Assembly (NCBI GenBank): GCA_024610705.1
Contig: JANDEH010000010.1
Coordinates: forward strand, 10,665,349-10,729,348
Direction of reading: 5' to 3'
From: Tetragnatha versicolor
Lineage: Eukaryota > Arthropoda > Arachnida > Araneae > Tetragnathidae
Length of the DNA stretch: 64,000 nt
Below are positions 11,630 to 23,241 of this stretch, one piece after another (positions within the stretch are counted from its first letter, which is position 1; every line of letters starts with the position of its first letter). A program made the position numbers and the translations under genes. Under the pieces are notes generated by a model. It saw only the letters and a list, made by a program, of their open reading frames with translations, was not told where the DNA came from and made no database searches.

Positions 11630-11856
11630 TGTGAGGTTCAAAGGGAGGACCCTCCCCGTTTTGGCAACCCGGCGGGTTGCCGGAATAGAAAAGACTTTTT
11701 CGATGTTTGTTTTGTTGGTTTTTTTATTGTTTTTTCATGGGAGTTTGGAGCGAGAGGTCGCGTGTGCGACGGGTGGTGTAAATTTTTGTCAGCTTACTTA
11801 TTAAATGTTACTTTTAATTATCAAGGCTTGGTTTACTTGAACAACGAACCCCAACA
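11630..11856 (+). repeat. 3' LTR
   Basis: Nearly identical to the 5' LTR: one G/A difference after GGAATAG and two differences next to the terminal AACA. It carries the same two hairpins (the second at 11663-11681). The 5-bp duplication CTGTT follows immediately, and then foldback repeats resume. Confidence 0.92.
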
Positions 11857-11861
11857 CTGTT

Positions 11862-12175
11862 GGTCAAACGTCCCGTTCGGTCAAACATCCCGTTCGGTCA
11901 AACGTCCTATTCGGTCAAACATCCCGTTCGGTCAAACGTCCCATTCGGTCAAACATCCCGTTCGGTCAAACGTCCCGTTCGGTCAAACGTCCCATTCGGT
12001 CAAACATCCCGTTCGGTCAAACGTCCCGTTCGGTAAAACATCCCGTTCGGTCAAAAGTCCTGTCGGTCAAACATCCCGTTGGGTCAAAAGTCCTGTCGGT
12101 CAAACGTCCCGTTCGGTCAAAGGTCCTGTCGGTCAAACATCCCATTCGGTCAAACGTCCCGTTCGAGCAAGTAGT
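11862..12175. repeat. 17-bp tandem repeats, right foldback arm
   Basis: About 17 copies of a unit near TCAAACGTCCCGTTCGG, the reverse complement of the left-arm unit. A short stub of the same array remains at 8455-8495 on the other side of the LTR element, which shows that the array was continuous before insertion. Confidence 0.9.
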
Positions 12176-12254
12176 CTTTCGGTCATTTGGCGTTCGGGAA
12201 AAAGGCACTTCGGTCTTATGGATTTCGGTGAATCGGGCGCGACCCGCTGACAAT

Positions 12255-12545
12255 CATCTTAAAGGTGGGAATGTTTTGAAGAGGAGGCTGCTGCTTTTGA
12301 GACGGGAAGGGAAGCCAACTTCTGGGCAGGCGGGGTCGGAAAGTAAATTTTCGGTGTGTTTGCGGGCTGTCGGGGAAGCTCTCTTGCAGGAGGCCGTAAT
12401 TATTGTAATTTGGCCATCATCGGGGCGGGGAGGGTGACAGCCACGAGTGAGAGGGGTGTGGGCCACACGCCCTCCCCGACCCCCTTTCGCCTGCTTTAGA
12501 GGGGAGGGGGACTCTCTATATGGGATACGCGAGATGGCAGATTCG
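12255..12545. other. GC-rich island beside the foldback element
   Basis: Strikingly GC- and G-rich for this window, with several CpGs and runs such as GGGGCGGGGAGGG, ending near TATATGGGATACGCGAG. Frames exist on both strands without recognisable protein. It may be a CpG-rich regulatory element or promoter, but no transcript evidence can be read from sequence. Confidence 0.4.
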
Positions 12546-12847
12546 CTTGATGTTTTTAATGTTCTATTAATGAAAAAAGAATGGTGGAAGTAGAGAGAAC
12601 GCAAACAAGTTTGCTAGTCAAGGGATTGTTGAGGTATGTTTGAAGAAATGGCTTAAAATAACAATTTATAATTTTTTTCCAGAAAATTTCATATTATGGG
12701 GTATGCATTCAAATTTTAATTTGATATGGACTTTAGGATGTTTGATCAACACTAACTTGCTTCATGTAACATTTCGACAGCTAAATTATAAAGAGATTGT
12801 GTATAGAGTTTAAATCCATCTAGAGTGGTTAAACTTTTTATGTTTAA

Positions 12848-12920
12848 GCTTTCAGTCCTGAACCGCATGAGATTGCTATTGAATCTCAAGGTAAATTTGG
12901 GGTGGATAGGACAAAAAGTG
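12848..12920. mobile_element. 73-bp TTAA-flanked MITE
   Basis: Flanked by TTAA at 12844-12847 and 12921-12924. It shares the core GGTAAATTTGGGGTGG with 42713-42776 (GGTAAATTTGGGGCGG) and, inverted, with 55933-56006. TTAA duplication is characteristic of piggyBac transposons. The element is far too short to be autonomous. Confidence 0.6.
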
Positions 12921-13177
12921 TTAAAGGAGCTTCAAACACTTAAAATTAAGGTTTTTTTTTATCAAGAATTGAATTTAGAGGAATGACTTGGAATAGTCAA
13001 AGTTCTTTTGGATTCTTAGGATTTGTAGGCTGATTATGGTTCAGATTTATTCTATTTTCTTTTCCAGTTCCTACATAAACTAAATACTTTGTGTCGGCAA
13101 CTCACATAGTAAATTAATGTGTACTAACTTCATTATTATTTTTGAATGTACATTTCCATTTGAAAATCTGTGTTTAA

Positions 13178-14437
13178 CCTTCCTACCCCGCATGGGGTAT
13201 GAGGCGACCCCAAAGGCACTTGGGCGGTTGATATCTCCCGTCGATTTTAGTTTTGGAGGTTTTCAATGCCAGTATTCCTTAAATGCGTGAAGTTTTACAA
13301 TGGGTAAAAATTTTGGGGCTATAATTCAATTTTGAAGCATCATGGAAGAAAGAGACACATATTCCCCCTCTGGGGTCTCCTCAGACCCCACGCACGAATA
13401 TGGTAAATTAATAACAATTAATGGAGATGTTTCATATTTTTGTCATATTGTTGATAAATCAAGGTTCCTGCTTTCGTTTTAATTGTATAGAGATTTCTTG
13501 GAGGGTCACAATGTGTTTATATTTTGATTTTTGTTAGGGTATAAAAGATTTGGAGAAAGCGCATTGAATTTCGCCTTATTTCTTAATTTTTTCTTTCATA
13601 TTCTGAGAAAATGGACTATTTTTATAATTTTTTTTCCCAGGAACTGATAGGGGAAACAAAAAAAAAACCTTTAGACAACTGGGCACCACTATTTCCTGTG
13701 AGTTGGTTAGTTACCAAAAGTACATAAATTTATAGCATTTTCATTCGGTTTTCTTGGAAAAATAAGAATGTTTGCAAAGATTTAAGAGTATTTATTGACG
13801 TTCAGAATGTTATTTCGAAGAAATATTAAAAGAAAATACAATTTTTTGTGTGGCAGTCTTAAATAACGTGGAGAAGCTCTCTTTCAAAACATTTCTGAGC
13901 GGATCATTTTTCGCTTAGTTATTTGAATTTTAAAGAGATAGTCCGTATTTAAAATGTGATAAAATAATTATACAAATTTATATAAAGCTGTTAAACATAC
14001 CTGCAACTTCATATAAAAATAAACAAAATAATCAACAATCATTTTTAAAATAAACTAATAAATTATACCAGTGAAAAACCGGGGTTATCAAGTAGTTTAC
14101 CCTTAAGCACTGTAATTATAAAACATTTTAAGTATATTACTGAATTGTCATTGTTCTTTCCTTTTTATTTAATTTTTTTAAGTTTCAGACGTTATAAAGA
14201 AACTTACATCATAAAGTTTTAAAATGACAAAATCGCAAAAAATGAACAAAAATCGAGAAATTCAATAAAAACTTGAAAAATTATTCAAAAGGATGATTCT
14301 TGAAGTAAATAATGATAATATTTGCAATTTAAGATACAATTACCCTCTTAAATGTGTAAAATACAAGTTTTACGCATGGGGTCTAGATAGACCCCACGAG
14401 GGGAATATGTGACTATTTTTTCATGAGGGTAGGAAGG
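13178..14437. mobile_element. 1.26-kb piggyBac-type non-autonomous element
   Basis: Flanked by TTAA on both sides (13174-13177 and 14438-14441), with inverted ends CCTTCCTACCC...GGGTAGGAAGG. An inner inverted repeat pairs ATATTCCCC(C)TC near 13361-13371 with GAGGGGAATAT near 14399-14409, each next to a small palindrome in GGGGTCT...AGACCCC. No transposase frame remains inside the AT-rich interior. TTAA duplication with C/G-rich ends is the signature of piggyBac. Confidence 0.8.
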
Positions 14438-14441
14438 TTAA

Positions 14442-15426
14442 AAGAACTGAATGACGCATTCCTACACGGAAATTGTATGACATTTTAATTCCTCTTGCTT
14501 AGTAAAACTTAAAGCAAAAAAAATTTTAAACGAGTGTTGAGTATAATGATTAATTTTGTTTTTAAAAGTTAAACAATATGTTTTATACTTCTTTGTTTAA
14601 AAACTGATTGATGCATTGAAATTTTCAATACGTATACGGGATCGATACCCGTGCATTTGATATATCTTAAAATACTACTATATTATTGCCAATAGCATCA
14701 TTTATCCTATCACCAGCTCAACCTAGGAAGTGTATCTCTTACTCGGGTGATTGACAACCCCGATCACAGCGATCCGTGATTCCTCCATCAAAAAAGTGCA
14801 AAAAACGGATTTGCACAAGCAGTGTCAATTTTACAGCACCTAATGGATTACCTAAATTCCGCGAAAAGTATGCACTCCATCGGCAAAAAGCGGCAGATAG
14901 TGTCTGATCAATATTCCTCCTTGGCTATGAAGTCACCTTCTGGCGCCAAGAGATTTATACTCTGGCAGAATAAGAGCCGTCATCTGTTTTTCTTTTTTGC
15001 CGGCTCCTCCCCCTCTTTTTGAATGTGGGAGGGGGCCGTTTCCAGCATCCTTTTTATTGTTTCGCTGAACGCTAGAGATTAGCGTATTTATTACCGTAGC
15101 ATGGGTTGTTTTTTATACAGTGTTCCATTCGGCTGGGCAGAAGGAGTATCGTAAGGACAGCCGTTCCGCCTTCGATTTCGTTCGAATGTAGCCGGGAATG
15201 ATAAATGTTCGAATAACTCAAGACAAATGGTCTTCGCCTCGACCAAAAACTGGATTTATGGGATTACTGCCTTTAGTGTATTTGGAAGGAGCGCTCACCC
15301 ACCAAGATTTGATAGCGGGACTCTGCTCAAAATCTCTTCGGCGATTCTCTTCCGATTTCTCCCCCCCCCCGAACCGATGTTCGCTATACGACAATTAGAA
15401 AACAGGTTATAACAACGGTGTAAAAA
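14442..15426. other. Non-coding
   Basis: No gene supported. The segment 14700-15400 is somewhat GC-richer (for example GATCACAGCGATCCGTGATT, a short imperfect palindrome near 14761-14780) and contains a C10 run near 15360. Short overlapping frames here have no family resemblance. Confidence 0.4.
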
Positions 15427-15597
15427 GGCTCATTCATACTTATCCCTTTTTTATTCGTTTTTGGAGGAATCATCTAAAGTGAAAAGTGTGAATTGGTGTT
15501 TCACTCTTTACACCTTCACTTTTCTATGCAAACTAGCGATTCGCAGGAGTGAAACACTCAGGATGAACTGGGAAAGTGAAACAGTGTGAATGAGCCT
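15427..15597. mobile_element. ~171-bp MITE
   Basis: Ends GGCTCATTCATACT and, from the opposite strand, GGCTCATTCACACT form terminal inverted repeats flanked by AA/TT-rich sequence. The interior holds two inverted GTGAAA / TTTCAC motifs. The superfamily was not determined. Confidence 0.6.
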
Positions 15598-15995
15598 TAT
15601 CCTTGTTAGAGGGAATAATCACGATATCCCGGGAAAAAGTTCACTTTAACCAATATCTGATATTTTAAAGATAAATTTTAAATTGTTAGTAAGCATTAAT
15701 CCACTAAAAATCATTAAGTACCAAATTAAAAATATTTAAGGAACATATTTTAAGTATTCACATTTTTTATTTGGCTTCACCTTAAACTTATTGAATTATT
15801 TAATTTGATGGATAAAAATAAAATTATTTCTCTTCATTCTTCATGGTTTTTCTCTTTCTCTTTATTTTGTTTGGCGCAGTATACCCAAATAAAGACTTTG
15901 CTCCAAAAGACCTAAACCGAAATTATATTCTTCATGCATTGATTTTTATTTAAAAATCCATAAGGAATAGTCCAGAACGGAACTTACATTGATGT

Positions 15996-16764
<769 letters not shown>

Positions 16765-16779
16765 AACTTACATTGATGT

Positions 16780-19764
16780 TAAAAATTCTGAAAATGTAAT
16801 GAATAGATCCACTTTCTTGTTTCTGTTTTTCAAAATAGAAACTGACTGAGATAATATGGAATATTTTCATTAAGGGGAAGCAATAAATAAATTTGATTAC
16901 GAGGTAAATAAGTAAATCTATCGTTACGGATGTTTTATCTCTGTATACCTTTTGGCTTTTAGAAGTATGAATGAGTAAAATCGAAATTGTCTTGATTTCC
17001 TCATAATGGGAAATCAGACCTTCATTTTTCGGCAGTTTTTCATTAAAATTGTTAAAACGACATTAATTACACAACTTTAACTTATTTAGATTAGAGTTAA
17101 GTAAGGGCTGGAGAAACTACGACGTCGTATAGGTCGTATAGGAAGTAATGTTTTTCAATTTCTCCAATGGTAAAGGGAATAAAAAATAAAACCTCAACGC
17201 CTATCCAACCAATGATAAAGCCATCAGACACGATATGCCCGTAGAGTCCCCCTCCTATTCCCCTATCTATGTCAAGGAGCCATCATAAAAAATACTTGAA
17301 CCCAAACACTAAACCAAATAAAGTTTACTTCAAATGACAAAATTTTAAGAAAAGGTTAAGTTAAAAAAATCAGCGTAACGCTATTGAGTTTTAACTTTAT
17401 AAACTTCATCAGTGAAAAAAAATGTATTTATGAACTTTTTATGCGAAATAACATCTTATGATATGAAACTCCTTCAAGGATAGTTTAAAAAAAACTGATA
17501 AAATCAAGAAAAAACAAGAGATTCTGACTATACTTAAAAGGATCATACAATTGAAGAAGTATGCTTTTGTTTGCACCACAAGAGAATAAAAACGTGAGTG
17601 AAAAAGTGTTTTTAGGATTATTTGTACTCGGTATATTTAATCCAAGTGGGTGGCGTCTCTTGATTGGTTCCTGCAATGTCTCTTAATCACTTTTCTTGAA
17701 ATGAATTTAAATAATCCGAATAAAATTTCCTCATTTAATACCAGGAGAGATAAAAAAATAATGAACACTTCATACAAAAATTCTATAACCTTTTAATTAA
17801 CGATATTTTCACATCGCTAATTAACTAATTAGTGAAATTAGCGTTAATATCCTAATTACAATCGCGTCTTCCCGAAATGTGATACGGAGCCCCCTAGACT
17901 GTGGTTCCAATTTAATTCCTTTAAAATGCTTTGATGTTTTTTAGTGGACATTCAAAACTGTAAATAAAGGAATCGCAAAAAATGAGTATAAAAACCCTCA
18001 TCCCCTGAGAAACAGAATGTAAAGAGATTAATGCTTCGATACAAAAAAACCGTTGGAGAGAACCGTAGCTCAGTGGGGTCGTTTTTTTCTCAACAAGTTC
18101 GAAGATTGGAGGGTTTGGAAAGGGATATAAACAGGACTCAATTCCTAAATATTTAAATATTTCAAAATGCATCAGGTTTGTATGAACTTCTATACTAAAA
18201 CAAAATTTAAAAACTTCTTAATGAACATATTTTACAATTCTTAATTGAACCCCTGAACTATTGCATTTTTAAACACTTAATTTATACAAAATACGGCTTA
18301 TAAAGGGTGTAAAGAGCCCATAAAGCTACAATTACATACATGGAAAGATTTTATTTTCTTGTTGTGTTTTGTGGGATTGCATTTGTCAAGAGCTAAAATT
18401 ATGCCCCGTATATTTTATAATTCTTTGGGGGAGTAAACCAGGTTAAAGACAAGAAACTCAATCTCAATGGGCTTTTTCAACATGTTTTTATTCATACAAA
18501 AATAGCAAATTTAGTCAGAAAGCTGAGATTTTTTATCATGTGTCTTACGAGTCTTAAAAAGTTGCCTTTTTTATAAAAAAATATTTGAAACTTTAAGCTT
18601 GATTCGATCCAAATTAAACCCTGTTTTGTCGTTCGAAATACCTGTTAGTTTTTTATGAAAAAAGAGCAATTTTTAAGCTATAAAATCATACCGTAATTTG
18701 CGAAAGAAAAATATATAAATGGAAAAACAATTTTGGACATTGAAATCTGAAAAAAGGTAAGCAGTTCATATTAAAAAACAATGAACGTTTTATTTAAAAA
18801 TTATGATTCACGTCCAAGCAAACTGCAGTTGAATCGAAATGTATTCAACACAGAAAAATAGAGCGTAAAACGGCAAAAAGCAGAAAACGGAGATGCAATA
18901 TTCTTTTCAGCAGAAAAGCATTTTGATAAAACAGATACCTACACTTTCTGAAGCACAGTCATATTTCATAGCATCCAGCTTTTGGTACCCCTAAGGGACC
19001 ATACCCCTCTAAAGTGAGAATGCACCTCAAGAGCCATTCAAACGTTTTTAGCTAAAGTGATGTATGTCATAAGAAACACTTCACGGGCACTAATATTTAC
19101 GCTTGCAATAAACATTTTTAAAAATCCTTATGGACTGATATCAAATTTTTAATAGCCGTGGAACAGAATCGGGAATTAAAAATGAAGCACACATTGAAGA
19201 ACCCGAAGGAAAAGAAAGAAGATAAAACAGGTTGATAAACAAAGCAAAAAGATGTAATTTTGAACCAGACTTAGACCATTTGAGAAAAATGTGATCCATT
19301 TACCCCAGACAGATTCCGAAGCAATACTTGTATGAAGAGACAAGAAAGGAAGAAGAACAAGGAAATGATTGATGATTGAGAGTTCAACTTAAAAGGACCG
19401 CAACACGACAGATGCTTGGACGAAAAAATCACACTCTCTTTAAAAAGTGGAAAAAGTCGATTCAGCTAAGTATTTTGTGTTTTGGAGTATCCCTGGACCA
19501 TTTAAATCGAACCAGTGGAATGATGTGAATACTGATAAGGAGATTCCGATTTTTTTACCATTGAATTCAGGACAGAGTGCGTGAAAAGTATAGGTTAATG
19601 CTTTTTTGAAAGACCTCTGAATCCATACGTGATTTTTTCTATAAAGTGGATCAGATGTCCTTATCCACGTTGTTATTGTAAAAACTTTTCAAGGTATATT
19701 TTTAGATAGTAGTTGATTCAATTCTTTAAAATTATTGCATAAGAAAAATTGGATAGTGATTGTT
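16780..19764. other. AT-rich non-coding DNA
   Basis: No gene, RNA or convincing repeat was recognised over about 3 kb. The longest frames (about 60-80 codons) are composition-driven. Confidence 0.45.
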
Positions 19765-20132
19765 GTTGTCACGTGCCACTTGGAATACCCAAGCTCCACA
19801 AGGATTCAAGGCAAAAGGGCTCCTGAGAATGTGAAGCCCATAAATGGCAGGAGTCAGACTTCTGCCTCATGAGATATGATAGATGCTGCCACTGTCTATC
19901 GCCACCTCCACAATTTTGCCACGCATCTAAGGGGAGGGAAATAGTCTCCTGACACCTGGATCCGTGGTAAACTGCGCCATGACGGACCACAGGACTTTCG
20001 GACCCCTAGATTTAACGAGCACGAACTCCGCATGTACTCGGTGGGTCTTTAGCGGTGTCGGGAATCGAACCCGGAACCCTCCGATCATGAAGCCGATGTC
20101 TTAACAACTATTCTCCCCACGGCTTCCAGGTT
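19765..20132 (-). mobile_element. tRNA-derived SINE
   Basis: Read on the minus strand, the head at about 20125-20045 resembles a tRNA. It has a perfect B-box-like GGTTCGATTCC preceded by CGG and an A-box-like region, but no proper acceptor stem. A ~280-base body follows, ending in GACAAC. A 9-bp direct repeat GTGATTGTT (19756-19764 and 20133-20141) flanks the unit. This fits a Pol III-transcribed SINE mobilised by a LINE. It is not an intact tRNA gene. Confidence 0.8.
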
Positions 20133-20141
20133 GTGATTGTT

Positions 20142-20845
20142 TTATTACAAATATAAAAAAGACTTAAGACTGCAGAGTTACAAATGGTCAGATAAAATAC
20201 TAAGCAGGCCACATTAGAGAAGAAAACATATAGGTTGACGTTATAAGTGCTGATCTTAAAAATTAAGCAATATCTATTAATTTTAATTTAAATTCATATT
20301 ATGGTAAACTTATTGTTCATTTTCGAAGTAAGTCAAAAATCCAAGTCTTGAGACTGCTAGACATAGCAAATAATTTTAAAGATTTAACAACTTTAGTAAA
20401 GACCGGAAAAAGAACCCCTTGTTTGAAATTTTTTTTGTCTATGGAATTTCTAATAAATATGAGGTCACCCGAAAAAAAGGGGAAAACTCATTATAAGTTA
20501 GTTTTGAGAAAAACGTTGAGGAAAAGTTTCGAATAATAGTAATCTCAATAGCTTGGTTATATTCTCTGGGTATTTAGAGATAGAAATCAGAGTGTGATCT
20601 TAGCATACTATAACTTGTAGATTCTCAGAAGGGTCAAGATTCAAAAGGGATTTTTTTATTTTGGATCCGTGGGTCACAGATTTTCTTTTTCATTCATAAA
20701 GCTTCAAATTTTATTAAGAATTTGTAACACGCCATTCACACATTTTTATAGCATATATTAAAATAGACTTGATGAATAAATATTTTGTACTAAGATATTG
20801 CATAAAATCGTTTGAATCCCTCAAAATTACATAATGTTTTTAATG
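20142..20845. other. AT-rich non-coding DNA
   Basis: Nothing recognisable. A 62-codon frame at 20348-20536 has no family features. Confidence 0.4.
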
Positions 20846-20990
20846 ATATCAAGTGAAAAAGCAACGTTTATTTACACAATTTAATTAGTTTTCAGTACTG
20901 ACGAAGGGGATCCATTGATCCCCGAAACAATTGTCTACTGTTTTTAAAATTTTATATCGTGTAAATAAACGTTGCTTTTTCACTAGATAT
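20846..20990. mobile_element. 145-bp inverted-repeat element enclosing a ribozyme-like fold
   Basis: Terminal inverted repeats of about 32 bp (20846-20877 and 20959-20990) share the perfectly matching core GTGAAAAAGCAACGTTTATT plus TACAC, and differ at one outer base. Between them lies the hammerhead-like sequence described separately. Hammerhead ribozymes are known in Penelope-like retroelements and retrozymes, so this may be two opposed end fragments of such an element, or a MITE that captured one. Confidence 0.75.
20893..20940 (+). ncRNA. Hammerhead-ribozyme-like motif (type I, minimal)
   Basis: All hammerhead parts occur in order. Stem I is CAGTA (20893-20897) pairing with TACTG (20936-20940). 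The core is CTGACGA (20898-20904). Stem II is GGGGATC/GATCCCC with loop CATT (20906-20923). The second core is GAAAC (20924-20928). A 2-bp stem III closes an AATT loop, and the cleavage triplet is GTC (20933-20935). One extra A (20905) sits between the CTGACGA core and stem II, which departs from canonical spacing and may weaken or abolish activity. Short stem III type I hammerheads are typical of Penelope-like elements and retrozymes. Confidence 0.65.
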
Positions 20991-22487
20991 TATCAGCAAT
21001 TGCACAAGATTTTCCGCTACATAATGTTTTATTCGAAAGACAAAAAAAGTAAGTAGCAAGCTGTATGGGAAACTTAGTAGTGCCATATCCGGCCCTCTAA
21101 CACCAATTTACACGCACATGTTCAAAATAATATGATTAACTTTGATTTCACGGCTGTAATATTGATCATGAGGGTTGAACATTCATAAAGACCCTCCAAG
21201 ATACACAAAGATTGCCTCCTCATTCACGTCGAGTCCCCAGAGATCTCTCTCAAGCAGCTGTTCCCCCGAAATGAGTCTATTAAAGCTCCCTCCAAAACAG
21301 CATTGATGAAGCCGTATCTTGGCCAAAAAAAGAGCGATGATCCCAGTCGCATTTCGGCCTGCTACCTTCTTCCCACATTAATATCATTCACGGGAATATG
21401 TTCACGCAAAGTTCGAGATACAAAGGCGAGTGTATGACAAGCGCGGTGAAAAAACAAGACCCTGCTGCTGTTATTTTTCATCCCTTTTAGAGCTTTTTAC
21501 GGCTCGGTAACCATCACGTCTCTATTTTTCGTCAGGCGCTTGCCGATTCAGACGTCAAGTCAATCAAGGCCGGTCGGGAACATTTTTATAATACCAACTC
21601 TCTTTCAGCGCGAATCGAAAACTTCAGACTTTCCATAATTAATGGAATTGAAGGATGACCTTTTTGTGATAAATTCGGATGGGAGAGAGAGAGAAAAAAA
21701 GCGAGTGGTATCTCGCCCCTGTTCGCGAAAAATAAAGCATGAGAAAAATTATAAAAAGCTGTCAATATAAAATTGAAAATAGAGGAACAAAGAAGGGGAA
21801 ATTCTGGGCCGCCTGGGGACGGTCTATAAAGTTAAAACATAAACTCATAAATTAACACAACTGAAATTTAGTCATCAACTTATAACTCTCCAGCAAACCC
21901 ATTTAAAATTTCTATTAATGACAGATATTAGTCTCCAATAAACGTTTTATTTAATATATTAGGTAAATTATGGCTGATTGTGTTAAATTTTAACAACTGG
22001 TCTACGGAATAACAAATTTATAATATTTTTAATGATAAATGCTTACAGACAAAAAAAGCATGTTTTTTTAAAATTTTATGCATCAGAAAGGAAATTTACA
22101 AAGATAAAAATTTACATCCATTGTATTGAATTTCTTTAGAATTTATTGATTCGATATCTTTTCAAATATTTCTTTGAACGGATGCTTTCATACATATCAC
22201 AAATACACATTGTATAACTATTTTTTAAAGTATGATAAAAATATTATAATAAATTTGGCCTCTACATAATCTTATCAAGAGAAACACAAAGACACTTTTT
22301 AATCAAAAACAGCTATGATAAGGGTTATAGATTTTAAAATTTATACATAATTCACAAACCTTCAGTTACATAATAAAGTGATAAAGTTTGTGTCCCAAAC
22401 TGCTTATTCTACAATATAGTAAGAGATAATTGAATTGAGAATATAAATTTCTACAGAACTTTTCCGCATGTCCATATTTTCTATATA
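20991..22487. other. Non-coding; GC-richer island 21180-21700
   Basis: No gene supported. The island at about 21180-21700 is of mixed complexity and moderate GC without long ORFs on either strand, so it could be conserved regulatory DNA. The flanks are AT-rich. Confidence 0.35.
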
Positions 22488-23239
22488 CGGGGTGTTTCAA
22501 AAGTCCGTTTCACGGCTTTTATTTGAAACCAACGTGTCCTAGGGTCACGGAAGTAAGGTGTACCCCTAGGTAAGTGACCCTGGAGAATCCATTGCGATGA
22601 CTTACAGTGCCCCTAGCTGCGAAATAAAAAAGTTAGAACAAATAATTAAAAATATAAATAAAATAGAGCAAAAACCTCCAGTGAGAGTATTGTTGCTAAC
22701 GTTATGAAGAACTCACTGAAAAATATTTCATGAAAATATCGTGAATATTGGCGGAGATATTATCATGTTAAAAAAGCCCTTTTTCAGGGCTCAAAAAATA
22801 AAAAGTTTGTAATTTTGCAAATTTTTAAGTGTTATTGAGTTGAGTAGCTTTGTGTTTTTTTTGTTAAATGAAGACAAATTTAATCAAAAAATCAAAAAAA
22901 CTTGCAAATTTACGAACTTTTTCTTTGTTAAGGCCTGAAAAAGTGCTTTTATCACATGCTTATATCTCCGTGAATATTCACGATATTTTCATGAAATTTT
23001 TTTCAGTGATATCTTCATGGCATTGGCAATGACACACTCAATGAGGTTTTTGCTCTATGTCTTTTAGTTTTTATATTATATTTTTGAACTTTTTTTATTT
23101 AGCGTTAATTTAGGGGCGCTGTAAGTAATCTCAAAGGATTCTCCAGGCTCATTTACCTCGAGGTAGACCTAACTTCCGTGACCCTAGGGCACGTCGGTTC
23201 CAAATAAACGCCACGAAATGGACTTTTGGAAACTACCTG
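22488..23239. mobile_element. TA-flanked foldback element, copy 1
   Basis: The two halves are inverted copies of each other over roughly 330 bases per arm. The outer ends carry GGTGTTTCAAAAGTCCGTTTC and, on the opposite strand, GGTAGTTTCCAAAAGTCC. The left flank is TA and the right flank is CA, a likely decayed TA. Related copies lie at 28718-29169 and 61974-63239. Whole-length palindromic structure with a TA target suggests a mariner-like foldback MITE. No coding capacity. Confidence 0.8.
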
Positions 23240-23241
23240 CA

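Larger units (their letters stand above)
8496..11856 (+). mobile_element. Gag-only LTR retrotransposon, structurally complete
   Basis: Two direct repeats of 227 bp (8496-8722 and 11630-11856) differ at only about three positions, begin TGT and end ACA, and are flanked by the 5-bp duplication CTGTT (8491-8495 and 11857-11861). A primer-binding site follows the 5' LTR and a purine tract precedes the 3' LTR. The 2.9-kb interior has one long ORF with a CCHC zinc knuckle and no protease, reverse transcriptase, RNase H or integrase. It must therefore have relied on enzymes from a related element. Near-identical LTRs indicate recent insertion. Its target was a 17-bp repeat in the right arm of the foldback element. 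Confidence 0.92.
7439..12245. mobile_element. Foldback element with 17-bp subrepeats, split by an LTR insertion
   Basis: Two long inverted arms meet near 8100-8130. The outer parts share the phrase ACCGAAATCCATAAGACCGA (near 7457 and, inverted, near 12225), then a block of 17-bp units, then a mirror-image inner region. The ends read GGGT...ACCC and are flanked by a perfect 9-bp duplication GCTGACAAT (7430-7438 and 12246-12254). Removing the LTR element at 8496-11856 plus its 5-bp duplication leaves an original foldback of about 1.44 kb. Long arms made of small tandem repeats with 9-bp duplications are the known hallmark of Foldback/Mutator-type elements. No transposase is encoded, so it is non-autonomous. 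Confidence 0.85.

Noticed and set aside
11561..12250. 229-codon plus-strand ORF
   Set aside because: It spans the 3' LTR and the 17-bp foldback repeats. The repeating peptide is produced by the 17-bp period.
20040..20125. Possible tRNA gene on the minus strand
   Set aside because: The B box is good but the acceptor stem and cloverleaf do not close, and the segment continues into a SINE body flanked by 9-bp duplications.
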